This document shows positions 45,490-54,036 of a stretch of DNA of 64,000 nucleotides, one piece after another. The position numbers and the translations under genes were made by a program. Position 1 is the first letter of the stretch. Each line of letters starts with the position of its first letter. The notes below the pieces were generated by a model. It did no database searches and was not told the origin of the DNA. It was given only the letters and a program-made list of their open reading frames with translations. This DNA comes from Firmicutes bacterium HGW-Firmicutes-16 (GTDB lineage Bacteria; Bacillota; Clostridia; Oscillospirales; Oscillospiraceae), in NCBI GenBank assembly GCA_002841545.1, contig PGZZ01000006.1:186001-250000 (forward strand), written 5' to 3'.

Positions 45490-46695
45490 ATGTTATACTC
45501 TATTGATGAAGTTCTTGATTATGTGAAAGAGGAGGACGTAAAATTCGTCCGCCTCGCATTTTGTGATGTATTTGGCACACCGAAAAACGTGTCGATTCTC
45601 GCGTCAGAGCTAGAAAACGCGTTTCGCAATGGGATATCAGTCGATGCCGCCGCAATCGCCGGCTTCAGCGAGGAGAGCCATTCGGATATTTATCTGTTTC
45701 CTGATTTGATGACGCTTTCTCTTCTTCCATGGCGTCCGTCGCACGGAAAAGTTGTGCGCATATTCTGTGACATTAAGCTGACAAACGGGGACGACTTTGA
45801 GCTGTACCCCCGCGTACTGCTAAAAAAAGCTGTTGCGGAAGCAGCAAAAAAAGGTCTCAGCTGTTATTTTGGCTCGGAATATGAGTTCTATCTCTTCAAA
45901 AACGACGAAAACGGACTACCGACAAGTGTGCCAATGGACTCGGCCGGCTACATGGACATCGCACCGGACGACCTAGGCGAAAATGTCCGCCGCGAGATTT
46001 GTCTTACCTTAGAGGAAATGGGCATGTCTCCGGAATCCTCCCACCATGAGGAAGGCCCGGGACAAAACGAGATTGACTTCCGTTACAGCGATCCTGTTTC
46101 GGCGGCAGATAATTCAATAACCTTCAAAACCGTTGTTAGAACTGTCGCGTCAAGAAACGGACTCACAGCTCTTTTCGATCCAAAGCCCATCGCAAACGCC
46201 TCCGGCTGCGGGATGCATATAAACGTCTCGCCCAGTATGGCAAAGGGCGGCGAATACTTTGATTCCTTCATGGCGGGCATACTCGAGCATGTTTCCGATA
46301 TGACGCTTTTTCTAAATCCTACGGCTCAGTCTTATCTGCGCCTTGGAAGCCACAAGGCTCCGCAATATATAAGCTGGTCACCGCATAACCTCTCGCAGCT
46401 CATCCGCGTGAGGAAAGAGCGCCGCATCGAGCTTCGCTCACCGGACGCTCACGCGAACCCCTATCTCGCCTATGCGCTTTTAATCTATGCCGGACTCGAC
46501 GGCATTGAACGCTCACTTACTCCTCCCCCCTCTGCCGATTTTAACTTTTTCACCGCGAGCGAAGAGAAGCTTTTGGGCTATAAAAAGCTGCCTGACTCCT
46601 TTGCGAAAGCGGCAAGCGCCGCAAAAAGCAGCGAATTTATTAAAAAGCACCTGCCCCCTCAGATTATCGAAGAGTTTGCTTCCAGCGGGAGATAA
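45490..46695 (+). CDS. glnA: Short type I glutamine synthetase
   Basis: A 401-residue GSI-fold protein with the beta-grasp FVRLAFCDVFGTPKNVSI, catalytic GSEYEFYLFK, HHEEGPGQNEIDFRYSDP, ATP loop FDPKPIANASGCGMHINVS, and RRIELRSPDAHANPYLAYA. It is about 40-70 residues shorter than standard GlnA, mostly at the C-terminus, and has no adenylylation tyrosine loop. It completes a GS-GOGAT pathway in one operon, but a related gamma-glutamyl ligase role cannot be excluded since glnN is nearby. GGAGG precedes the ATG; the frame extends 31 codons upstream inside the previous gene. Confidence 0.87.
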   Translation: MLYSIDEVLDYVKEEDVKFVRLAFCDVFGTPKNVSILASELENAFRNGISVDAAAIAGFSEESHSDIYLFPDLMTLSLLPWRPSHGKVVRIFCDIKLTNGDDFELYPRVLLKKAVAEAAKKGLSCYFGSEYEFYLFKNDENGLPTSVPMDSAGYMDIAPDDLGENVRREICLTLEEMGMSPESSHHEEGPGQNEIDFRYSDPVSAADNSITFKTVVRTVASRNGLTALFDPKPIANASGCGMHINVSPSMAKGGEYFDSFMAGILEHVSDMTLFLNPTAQSYLRLGSHKAPQYISWSPHNLSQLIRVRKERRIELRSPDAHANPYLAYALLIYAGLDGIERSLTPPPSADFNFFTASEEKLLGYKKLPDSFAKAASAAKSSEFIKKHLPPQIIEEFASSGR

Positions 46696-46728
46696 AAAAG
46701 CAAAATCTGAATGAAGGGGGAGGCTAAA

Positions 46729-47316
46729 ATGTTAAGCGACAGAGCGCAATCAAGCGTGCTGGTGGTATCTGCTTCACAGAAGATAACTGACCTTTTCAAT
46801 GAGCTATTACCCTCCGGCACATTCAATCCGATTGTTTCCGCGTCAAGCTGCAACGAGGCCAAACGCGTGCTGATTTCCGCGGAATATGATATAATAGTTA
46901 TAAATGCTCCGCTGACAGATGAATTCGGTTCGGACTTCGCACTGGATTTAGTTCAGGACAGTTCTTCGGCGGTTCTTTTGCTTGCGTCCAGCGATATTTA
47001 CGGAGAGGTATCAAGCAAGGTTGAAGGCTATGGCGTCATGACCTTATCGAAACCTTTAAACCGCACTACTCTATATACCGCCATGACTCTTGCATTTGCT
47101 ACGCGCGCGAGACTTCGCGTAATGGAAAAGAAAAACAAGAGTCTCTCGGCAAAAATGAGCGAGATGCGCATTGTCAACAGGGCAAAATGGGCGCTCATCG
47201 AATCGCTTGGGATGACAGAGGAGCAGGCTCACCATTATATCGAAAAACAGGCTATGGATTTGCGAATGCCGAAGGGTGAAATCGCTGTCAATATCCTGAA
47301 AACTTATGGAAAATAA
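46729..47316 (+). CDS. ANTAR-domain RNA-binding antiterminator with degenerate receiver
   Basis: A 195-residue NasR/AmiR-type regulator. The C-terminal ANTAR domain (RIVNRAKWALIESLGM, then EEQAHHYIEKQAMDLRM) binds tandem hexaloop hairpins and prevents terminators. The N-terminal receiver looks inactive: the acidic pocket reads VVSASQ, and the phosphate-accepting Asp is Asn59 (IIVINAPL), though the Lys of SKPL remains. GGGGGAGG precedes the ATG. It closes the glutamate synthase operon and is the obvious candidate to act on the two AAAGGC leaders. Its signal is unknown but need not be phosphorylation. Confidence 0.9.
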   Translation: MLSDRAQSSVLVVSASQKITDLFNELLPSGTFNPIVSASSCNEAKRVLISAEYDIIVINAPLTDEFGSDFALDLVQDSSSAVLLLASSDIYGEVSSKVEGYGVMTLSKPLNRTTLYTAMTLAFATRARLRVMEKKNKSLSAKMSEMRIVNRAKWALIESLGMTEEQAHHYIEKQAMDLRMPKGEIAVNILKTYGK

Positions 47317-47397
47317 GAGGTCAGTCTACAGACTTCTTTAAAATACAAAGATGGCGGCTAGAGGGGCCGCCCGTCTTGATTTAAAAAGGGAGATAGT

Positions 47398-49029
47398 ATG
47401 AGTAAGTACATTTTTGTAACCGGCGGCGTAGTCTCAGGTCTGGGCAAAGGGATTACTGCCGCGTCTTTGGGGAGACTCCTCAAAGCAAGAGGGCTTAAGG
47501 TCGCGGCACAGAAGCTCGACCCCTATATCAACGTTGACCCCGGAACCATGAGTCCTTATCAACACGGAGAAGTCTATGTCACTGAAGATGGCGCGGAGAC
47601 CGACCTCGATCTCGGTCACTATGAACGCTTCATCGACGAGGATTTGAACAAGTATTCGAATCTCACGACAGGCAAGGTTTACTGGAACGTACTTAATAAA
47701 GAACGCAGGGGAGAATTTCTGGGCGAGACAGTCCAGGTCATCCCCCATATCACCAACGAAATTATTGACTTTATATACAGCGTAGGCAAGAAGACTAATG
47801 CGGATGTCGTCATCACCGAAGTCGGTGGCACAACTGGCGACATCGAGAGCCAGCCCTTCCTTGAAGCCATACGCCAGATAGCTCTTAAAGAGGGACGTGA
47901 AAACGCTCTCTTTATCCATGTTACCCTCGTTCCTTTCTTGCGCGGTTCGGACGAGCATAAATCAAAGCCGACCCAGCACTCCGTCAAGGAGCTTCGGGGT
48001 ATGGGCATAAATCCCGACATTATTGTGCTTCGCTGCGACCAGCCTCTGGAAGAGGATATTTTTCGCAAGATTGCCATGTTCTGCAACGTGAAGTCCGACT
48101 GCGTCATAGAAAACGTTACGATACCAATTCTTTATGAAGCGCCGTTGATGCTCGAAAAGAGCAACTTTTCGGACATCGTCTGCCGCGAACTGAACCTCAA
48201 AACGTCTCCTCCCGATATGAAGGAGTGGAGAGAGATGATCGACCGTATCAAGAGCCGCAGCAGGGAAATAACGATTGCGATCGTTGGCAAATACGTCCGC
48301 CTGCACGACGCCTATCTCTCCGTTGCGGAGGCACTTCGTCACGCCGGATATGAGCAGCAGACCCATGTCAAAATTAAGTGGGTCGACAGCGAGACGGTCA
48401 CCGATGAAAACTGCGCTACAACCTTCGCCGATGTTAATGGCATACTTGTTCCCGGCGGTTTCGGCGGCAGAGGTATCGAAGGCAAAATCAGCGCCGCTAA
48501 ATATGCTCGCGAGAATAATATCCCTTATCTGGGCATCTGCCTCGGCATGCAGATTGCAGTCATCGAGTTCGCGCGTAATATCTGCGGACTAAAGGACGCG
48601 AATTCCGGCGAGTTTGACAGCGAAACGCCCTATAAGGTCATCGACTTCATGCCCGACCAGAACGACCAGATGGACAAGGGCGGCACGATGCGCCTTGGCA
48701 CCTATCCCTGCCAGATTGTTTCCGGTACCACGCTGAGCAAGTGCTATAGCTCGGAGCTGATTCATGAGAGACACCGCCACCGTTATGAATTCAGCAACGA
48801 TTACAGAGAGCTAATGATAGAAAAGGGCATGGTCATCGGCGGTACCTCTCCCGACAAGAGAATAGTTGAAACCATCGAACTTCCGCAAAATGATTTCTTC
48901 GTCGGCTGCCAGTACCACCCCGAATTCAAAAGCCGCCCCAACAGGGCACACCCTCTGTTTTTGGGACTGGTAAAGGCTTCGCTCGAAAGAACCGAAAAGC
49001 TCGATCAGAAAACAGATTGCAAAGAATAA
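47398..49029 (+). CDS. pyrG: CTP synthase
   Basis: A 543-residue CTP synthase with N-terminal synthetase domain ([40 protein letters not shown]) and C-terminal class I glutaminase with nucleophile motif [12 protein letters not shown] and the His-Glu pair in YHPEF. It converts UTP to CTP. AGGGAG precedes the ATG. A GGCGGC/GCCGCC hairpin sits in the 81-base gap before it (47353-47371) but has no U-tract, so I do not call an attenuator. Confidence 0.98.
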   Translation: MSKYIFVTGGVVSGLGKGITAASLGRLLKARGLKVAAQKLDPYINVDPGTMSPYQHGEVYVTEDGAETDLDLGHYERFIDEDLNKYSNLTTGKVYWNVLNKERRGEFLGETVQVIPHITNEIIDFIYSVGKKTNADVVITEVGGTTGDIESQPFLEAIRQIALKEGRENALFIHVTLVPFLRGSDEHKSKPTQHSVKELRGMGINPDIIVLRCDQPLEEDIFRKIAMFCNVKSDCVIENVTIPILYEAPLMLEKSNFSDIVCRELNLKTSPPDMKEWREMIDRIKSRSREITIAIVGKYVRLHDAYLSVAEALRHAGYEQQTHVKIKWVDSETVTDENCATTFADVNGILVPGGFGGRGIEGKISAAKYARENNIPYLGICLGMQIAVIEFARNICGLKDANSGEFDSETPYKVIDFMPDQNDQMDKGGTMRLGTYPCQIVSGTTLSKCYSSELIHERHRHRYEFSNDYRELMIEKGMVIGGTSPDKRIVETIELPQNDFFVGCQYHPEFKSRPNRAHPLFLGLVKASLERTEKLDQKTDCKE

Positions 49030-49057
49030 AGCCTGCGCCGTTTGGTGCTGTTATAAT

Positions 49058-49090
49058 TAAGAAGTCCGGTACAATGTACCGGACTTCTTA
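49058..49090 (+). terminator. pyrG terminator
   Basis: A 15-bp stem TAAGAAGTCCGGTAC with a 3-base loop, 28 bases past the pyrG stop. Confidence 0.92.
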
Positions 49091-49120
49091 TCGTTTAGAA
49101 GCGATGTGTGACTTAGTCAA

Positions 49121-49149
49121 TTGACTTTGTTCTGTAACCTGCATATACT
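49121..49149 (+). promoter_or_regulatory. Promoter of the thioredoxin/ccdA pair
   Basis: TTGACT (49121-49126) and TATACT (49144-49149) are 17 bases apart, about 50 bases before the start codon. Confidence 0.8.
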
Positions 49150-49197
49150 TTAAAATAATACCAAAATGTGTATCAAAACTTTTTTGGAGGTTTATAT

Positions 49198-49752
49198 ATG
49201 GATAAAAGAAAAATGCTTCGAATAGCAGCGCCTGTCCTGATTGTGCTCTTCATTGTAGGTATATGGGCTTTCAAGAACATCGGAGAGAGCAAAGGGGAAC
49301 CGGTCAGACCGGTCGAAAGCGACTCTTCCACTCTGACGGCTGAAGAAGAAACGGATTTTGCGCTCGACGCTCAATCAATGGATATGGATAAGCTGACAAG
49401 TTATGGTCTGCCGATAATTGTTGATTTCGGGGCGGGCTGGTGCGGGCCCTGCAAGGAGTTTGCGCCGATACTTGATGCGATGCATGAGGAAATGCTCGGT
49501 AAAGCAATAATCAAGTATGTCGACACCGACGATTACCCAGAAATAGCAAGAGAGTTTCCTGTAACATTCATACCTACGCAAGTGTTCATAAATTCTGACG
49601 GCACACCCTATGTACCTAGTAAAGACATGGGGGTTGAATTTAAAACTTATACAGACAAGGTCAGCGGAAAAACGGTATTTACTGTCCATGAGGGTGGGCT
49701 GACCGAGGACCAGCTTCGCGCTATTCTTGTGGATATGGGGGTAAGCCAATGA
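49198..49752 (+). CDS. Membrane-anchored thioredoxin-like protein
   Basis: A 184-residue protein with an N-terminal membrane helix (about residues 7-25, no lipobox Cys) and an extracytoplasmic thioredoxin domain with active site W-C82-G-P-C85. The cis-proline region is present (FIPTQVF). It probably reduces or isomerises disulfides outside the membrane, with electrons from the CcdA-like protein encoded next, whose start overlaps its stop. GGAGG precedes the ATG. The target is unknown. Confidence 0.9.
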   Translation: MDKRKMLRIAAPVLIVLFIVGIWAFKNIGESKGEPVRPVESDSSTLTAEEETDFALDAQSMDMDKLTSYGLPIIVDFGAGWCGPCKEFAPILDAMHEEMLGKAIIKYVDTDDYPEIAREFPVTFIPTQVFINSDGTPYVPSKDMGVEFKTYTDKVSGKTVFTVHEGGLTEDQLRAILVDMGVSQ

Positions 49753-50438
49753 CGGCGCTGCTCGAAAGCCTAACGGCACAGATAACGGCAAATTGGTGGC
49801 TCGCGCCATTGCTGGCATTTTTAGCTGGTCTCATCGCGTCGTTTTTGCCCTGCTCGCTTTCCAGCATACCGCTCATCATCGGATATGTCGGCGGAACGGA
49901 TCAGCGTGATCCGAAAGCGGCTTTTCGCCTCTCGCTGACCTTTGCGGCAGGTGCGGCAGTAACCTTTTCGGTCTTGGGAGTGATAGCCTCCGCGGCGGGA
50001 AAGCTTTTAGGCTCCGCATCCTCCTGGTGGTATATCATTCTGGGCGTGCTGATGGTGTTCATGGCCCTGCAGACCTGGGAAATATTCGAAATAATACCTT
50101 CAAGCTATCTTGTTTCAAAGAACAAGAAGAAGGGGTACGCGGGAGCTTTCATTGCCGGAATACTAGGCGGTATTTTCTCATCTCCCTGCTCCACCCCTGT
50201 TCTTATCGCGCTGCTCGCGATAGTCGCAGGGAAGGGGAGTGTTTTATGGGGAATTGTTCTGCTCCTGTTTTATTCGATGGGACACGGCGTTCTGGCGGTC
50301 ATCGTGGGAACATCGATAGGTTTTGTTAAGAAGCTGTCATCCAGTGAAAGATATGGGAAATTGAGCGCTAAGCTCAAATATGCAATGGGAGCTTTGATTT
50401 TGCTTATTGGTTTCTATATGTTTTATCTTGGATTTTAG
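49749..50438 (+). CDS. ccdA: CcdA-family thiol-disulfide electron carrier
   Basis: A 229-residue protein with six membrane helices and the two family cysteines, one in each half (FLPCSLSSIPLIIGYVGG and FSSPCSTPVLIALLA). It passes electrons from cytoplasmic thioredoxin across the membrane to extracellular thioredoxin-like proteins, such as the one encoded upstream. Start and stop overlap (ATGA), so the pair is translationally coupled. A strong terminator follows. Confidence 0.93.
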   Translation: MTALLESLTAQITANWWLAPLLAFLAGLIASFLPCSLSSIPLIIGYVGGTDQRDPKAAFRLSLTFAAGAAVTFSVLGVIASAAGKLLGSASSWWYIILGVLMVFMALQTWEIFEIIPSSYLVSKNKKKGYAGAFIAGILGGIFSSPCSTPVLIALLAIVAGKGSVLWGIVLLLFYSMGHGVLAVIVGTSIGFVKKLSSSERYGKLSAKLKYAMGALILLIGFYMFYLGF

Positions 50439-50454
50439 AATAAGCAAGCTAAAA

Positions 50455-50485
50455 AGGGATGTCCGGCGCTCGGCCGGACATCCCT
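50455..50485. terminator. Terminator between ccdA and the ferredoxin cluster
   Basis: A 12-bp stem AGGGATGTCCGG/CCGGACATCCCT, between convergent genes. Confidence 0.88.
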
Positions 50486-50515
50486 CTAGTTTATATTTGC
50501 GGTTTTCGAAACAGC

Positions 50516-51373
50516 TTAATCAATAAGATACTTCTTGACACCGCTCCACGCGTAGCCCTTTGCAAGTGCTTCAATGTCAGCATCTTCAAGCGGCGGTATC
50601 TTTTCGAGCCTTTTAAGGTCAAAGCCATCCTTGAAAACAAGAGATTTTCCCATTCCGGCATCAAGGGCCTTGCAGGGGCAGCCATAAATACAGCCCAGAC
50701 AGAAATTGCACCCATTTCCAAAAACAGGCTTTCCATTTTCCATTGCTATATTTCCAGAGGGACAGTGCTCACAGCACCAGCCACAGCCGGTGCAGGCATC
50801 ACTCACTTTTATATTTTTCCCGAAGCGGTGCGCGCCAATGTGCTCAATTCTTGCGATAAGAGATATTAGGCGGTCAATAATTAGCGGCTTAGTTCTTCGT
50901 GAAATTCCGATGGCTATGTCGTTCGTAATGGTTTGAACTTTTTTCGGAAGAACCTCCAGCAGAAGACGCGAAAGAACTTCACCCGCCGTAACGCCGAAGT
51001 TGCTGGGCATAACTAGCATCTGCTCATATGTAACAATAAAGCCTTTTTTCTCAAGCTTTTTTATTACACTCACTCTGCTCGCCGTGTTAGGGCAAATTTC
51101 TCCGCCTCCCGAAATTGTAACGACGGCTGTCTGAACGCAGCTTACTCGGTCAAGGCATTTAATCCACTCATGCACCTTTTGCGGTGCGTTGAGGGCATAT
51201 ACGGGATAGAGCAGTAAAAGAGACGCTTTTTCAAAGGCATAGTCTTCAGGGATTTCCTTCATTCTAAACAGTGCCACCGAAAAACCCGCTTCTTTGAAGG
51301 AAGACTCAAATCCCTTTGCCGCTTTTTCCGTTCCGCCGGTGCCCGAAAAATAAACGATGTTGATACTGTCCAT
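50516..51373 (-). CDS. EFR1-type flavodoxin-ferredoxin fusion
   Basis: A 285-residue protein with an N-terminal flavodoxin-like domain (FSGTGGTEKAAKGF phosphate loop) and a C-terminal double [4Fe-4S] ferredoxin (CTGCGWCCEHC and CNFCLGCIYGC). Such EFR1 proteins are internal electron carriers of anaerobes. It is the last of four close minus-strand genes and could reduce the radical SAM cluster of the SPL-like protein encoded two genes upstream. The start is ATG (MDSINIV); a TTG two codons earlier is possible, and the ribosome site is weak. Confidence 0.87.
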   Translation of the reverse strand: MDSINIVYFSGTGGTEKAAKGFESSFKEAGFSVALFRMKEIPEDYAFEKASLLLLYPVYALNAPQKVHEWIKCLDRVSCVQTAVVTISGGGEICPNTASRVSVIKKLEKKGFIVTYEQMLVMPSNFGVTAGEVLSRLLLEVLPKKVQTITNDIAIGISRRTKPLIIDRLISLIARIEHIGAHRFGKNIKVSDACTGCGWCCEHCPSGNIAMENGKPVFGNGCNFCLGCIYGCPCKALDAGMGKSLVFKDGFDLKRLEKIPPLEDADIEALAKGYAWSGVKKYLID

Positions 51374-51410
51374 TGTCAATCACCCACTTTGTTGGCTTAT
51401 GAATTTTCCG

Positions 51411-52082
51411 TCAATCTGAAATCCGTAATAATATTTTCGCGTAGTTGATACAAAACTGCATATCCTTTTCTCCGAGCTTAGCCTTGTAATAACGGTTATC
51501 CGCGTTGGCTTCGGAAATTCTTTTGAGCATATCAAAAGGGTTTGCCTCGGCAACCTCGGATACCGACCTGAAGCCCGCATCAAAAAAGCACTTGGCAGCG
51601 GCAGCCCCAATTCCGTTTATCCTGACAAGAGAGCAAAGACAAAACAGTTCATATACGCAGTCCTTAGAGATGGATTTTTCGCGTGCTATCCTTGAAACGT
51701 CCTCAACTGTATCGAAAAGTTCATAGAAGTCCTTGGAAGTCTTTATGTTTGAGCGGAACAAAATATCGTGAGTTTCACCGTTCATAAAAGGGAAGTCTCT
51801 CAGAGCGACAGACCTTGGCTCCAGGGAACCCGCTTCTCGCCTCAAAATCACTAAATACTCCTCGGATAGGCCTGTTCTGTTTGAAAAAGAACTTAGTTTC
51901 GCCGCAGTATTCAAGGCTTTGAGCAATTCGCCAAGATTCTTAATTTCTGCGTCCTTTATTGATGAGAAAGCGGAGTCTACATTTTGCGCGAGTATTTTTC
52001 TGCTGGGAAGAAGGTCTTGCTGTGAGAGAATTTTTCTGTACTCGTCCATTGAAAGCTTTTTAAAATTAACGCAATATTTCAT
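51411..52082 (-). CDS. DUF4332-like helix-hairpin-helix protein
   Basis: A 223-residue protein with a C-terminal helix-hairpin-helix segment (LVRINGIGAAAAKCFFDAGF), and a similar, weaker segment near residues 42-72. The fold is of the DUF4332/HhH type, usually DNA-binding. No catalytic motif is visible. AGGAG precedes the ATG. It lies 22 bases after the SPL-like radical SAM gene and 37 bases before the flavodoxin-ferredoxin gene. The function is unknown. Confidence 0.72.
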   Translation of the reverse strand: MKYCVNFKKLSMDEYRKILSQQDLLPSRKILAQNVDSAFSSIKDAEIKNLGELLKALNTAAKLSSFSNRTGLSEEYLVILRREAGSLEPRSVALRDFPFMNGETHDILFRSNIKTSKDFYELFDTVEDVSRIAREKSISKDCVYELFCLCSLVRINGIGAAAAKCFFDAGFRSVSEVAEANPFDMLKRISEANADNRYYKAKLGEKDMQFCINYAKILLRISD

Positions 52083-52104
52083 AATGCTAAACTCCTAAGT
52101 GAAC

Positions 52105-52989
52105 TTAAAACAAAGAAAGCTGATTGTTACTGTAGCCACTCTTATATGCGCTGATGATTTCACTCATTCTGTAAATGATTCCATATTCTTCGCATTTGCG
52201 GCGGAAAAGCTCCCGGAGCTCCTTGTGATTTGGACACCGACACTCATAGGAATTGCCGAAAGCCTTGATGTATTTCTCCTTAACCGAAGGAAAAAGCTCG
52301 TCGAGCTTGTTATAAAACCAATCTCTCTGATTTTGCCGCATAGTCACGCCAAAGGCGGGATAGATAAACCTCGCACCGCTTTGATGTGCACGCTCGACTA
52401 TTGCGGCAATGTTCTCCTCCGTATCCTCAATAAACGGCAGAACCGGCATCAGCAGAACGCCCGCGAACAGTCCCGAATCGGAAAGCCTTTCAATTGCCTT
52501 GAATCGTTCGGATGAGATTGGCGCTCGAGGCTCGACCTTCTGGCAAAGCTCATCGTCGGCGGTCGTGACGGTGATTTTTATAAGCACAGGGGAGTGCTTT
52601 GCAATTTCCTTTAAAATATCGATGTCCCGAACGATAAGATCGCTCTTAGTCGCTATTGCAACACCGTATCCGAAGCGGTCAATCAGTTCGAGGGCGTCTC
52701 TTGTAAGCTCCAGTTCCTTTTCGAACGGATTATAGGGATCGCTCATAGCACCTGTACCGATAACGCCTGTTCTCCGCTTCGAGCGCAGCTCGCGCCCAAT
52801 GGTTTCAAGAGCGTTTTCCTTTGCGCGCACCTCGTCGAAGTTTTCAACGCCGTAGCATTCGCTGCGGCTGTCGCAGTAGATGCAGCCGTGGCAGCAGCCC
52901 TTGTAAATATTCATATTGTAATTGCAGCCGAACCATGCGTTCTGCTCGGCATAGCCGGAGACTATTGTTTTTGCTGGAATATAGTTCAT
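52105..52989 (-). CDS. SPL-like radical SAM protein with C-terminal clamp motif
   Basis: A 294-residue radical SAM protein of the SplB/COG1533 group. The cluster motif is C32-x3-C36-x2-C39 (KGCCHGCIYCDSR), followed by a family-typical SDPYNPFEKELELTRD segment. The last five residues, QLSLF, match the consensus of the bacterial beta sliding-clamp-binding motif. Relatives include spore photoproduct lyase, but the N-terminal extension and lesion-specific residues of true SplB cannot be confirmed. I chose the ATG just past the HEAT-gene stop (MNYIPAKT) with AGGCGG upstream. The neighbours (HEAT, HhH, ferredoxin) suggest a DNA-related role. Confidence 0.87.
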   Translation of the reverse strand: MNYIPAKTIVSGYAEQNAWFGCNYNMNIYKGCCHGCIYCDSRSECYGVENFDEVRAKENALETIGRELRSKRRTGVIGTGAMSDPYNPFEKELELTRDALELIDRFGYGVAIATKSDLIVRDIDILKEIAKHSPVLIKITVTTADDELCQKVEPRAPISSERFKAIERLSDSGLFAGVLLMPVLPFIEDTEENIAAIVERAHQSGARFIYPAFGVTMRQNQRDWFYNKLDELFPSVKEKYIKAFGNSYECRCPNHKELRELFRRKCEEYGIIYRMSEIISAYKSGYSNNQLSLF

Positions 52990-52990
52990 G

Positions 52991-53599
52991 TCAAAGCGCC
53001 GCCTGTATGGCTTTTTTTGATTTGCTGTCGAGTATGCCGCCTGTGAGCGCGTCAGTGATGTATTTTTCAATTGCGTCTGATGTATGGGCTTTTCTAATTA
53101 GGAGAAGAATGTTTGTTATATCGAGCAGAACAGATTTTTGCATAGTATCCCTGATTCCCGCAATATTGATACTCATCAGCGTCTCGGCAATTTTACTGTT
53201 CAAATTGGGCTTAAAGGGGACTATTTCTGCAAAAGACGCAACGCATTGTCTGACTGTAATCGGCTTTTCGTCGTTTAATAGAGCGCAAAACGCGTCATAG
53301 TCTTCTTCGAAGTTGCCAGAGGAATCCCATCTCACATTCGCGGCGATCATCATGAGTCCGATGCTCCGCTGATAAGAATTGTCGCTTTTGAGCTTTTCTC
53401 TAAACACAGGCCAATATTTATATAGGCAGTCCGAATCCTTCGACCTCATTTGCAGAACAAGAAGGCTTGGATAACGGAGCTTGTCTTCCTTAACTGAAAG
53501 CCATTCGATCAGAAGCTCCACATCGTCGGAATCGAGCTCCTTTGATAGAGAAGAAAGCTCGTCTTTTGGAGTAGCAATAAGTATATCGGCGGTAATCAT
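52991..53599 (-). CDS. HEAT-repeat protein (AlkD-like)
   Basis: A 202-residue all-helical protein with HEAT-type repeats (for example RYPSLLVLQMRSKDSD, RSIGLMMIAANVRWDS, VRQCVASFAEIVPF). The fold resembles AlkD-type DNA glycosylases and other scaffolds, but no glycosylase-specific residues can be confirmed by eye. GGAGG precedes the ATG. It is first in the minus-strand cluster and its stop is one base from the SPL-like gene's start, so the two are tightly linked. Function unknown. Confidence 0.75.
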   Translation of the reverse strand: MITADILIATPKDELSSLSKELDSDDVELLIEWLSVKEDKLRYPSLLVLQMRSKDSDCLYKYWPVFREKLKSDNSYQRSIGLMMIAANVRWDSSGNFEEDYDAFCALLNDEKPITVRQCVASFAEIVPFKPNLNSKIAETLMSINIAGIRDTMQKSVLLDITNILLLIRKAHTSDAIEKYITDALTGGILDSKSKKAIQAAL

Positions 53600-53703
53600 A
53601 GAAGTGTTCCTCCATAACAGACTTTTTGTGCTTCTTTGATAAAAGTAATTATATTCCAAAGCATTTGCAAATGCAACAAGGTAGATATTATTCCCTGCGT
53701 TAC

Positions 53704-53731
53704 TTGACAATAGCGTTTTCTGTGTTAAACT
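53704..53731 (+). promoter_or_regulatory. Promoter of the lysine-riboswitch transcript
   Basis: TTGACA (53704-53709) and TAAACT (53726-53731) are 16 bases apart, about 20 bases before the aptamer. Confidence 0.75.
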
Positions 53732-53749
53732 AACAGTAATTAAATATCT

Positions 53750-53904
53750 AATGATTGAGGCGCGGTTGTCATCAGTAGCCGGAGGCGAAAGCTGAGGGTG
53801 AAAGGGGCCATCGCCGAAGTATCGGACGCACGATGATGTGAGGATGATGCTGGGTTGCGGGAGAATATGTCGCAGACTGTCACGTAAAGTGGAGAGCTGT
53901 CATT
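53750..53904 (+). ncRNA. Lysine riboswitch (L box)
   Basis: The aptamer shows the L-box landmarks: GAGGCGCGG, CAGTAGCCGGAGG, GAAAGCTGAGGGTGAAAGG, CGCCGAAG, and the closing GGAGAGCTGTCATT. P1 closes with AATGA (53750-53754) and TCATT (53900-53904). A terminator lies 60 bases downstream. The riboswitch fills most of the 437-base gap before the ABC transporter genes and identifies lysine as the likely transported amino acid. Confidence 0.93.
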
Positions 53905-53962
53905 GGTTAGAAGCGAGCTAACACCCGCTTCGCATACATTATTAAAAGCAGTTTATGTATGG

Positions 53963-54000
53963 CCGTGAGTTTTTCAGTTATGAAAGATTCGCGGTTTTTT
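53963..54000 (+). terminator. Riboswitch-controlled terminator
   Basis: A 13-bp stem (53963-53975 with 53982-53994, several G-U pairs) with a 6-base loop, followed by TTTTTT, just before the ribosome site of the binding-protein gene. Between aptamer and terminator lie alternative hairpins (GAAGCG/CGCTTC and CATACAT/ATGTATG). Confidence 0.85.
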
Positions 54001-54036
54001 AACGTAAAAAACACAAGATGAGGAAGGAAAGTAATT

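Noticed and set aside
47353-47371. GGCGGC/GCCGCC hairpin before pyrG as a nucleotide attenuator
   Set aside because: No U-tract follows and no pyrimidine-rich slippage start is visible, so I could not support an attenuator.
52991-53710. Longer start for the HEAT protein
   Set aside because: The extra 37 codons cover the divergent lysine-operon promoter and lack a ribosome site; GGAGG precedes the later ATG.
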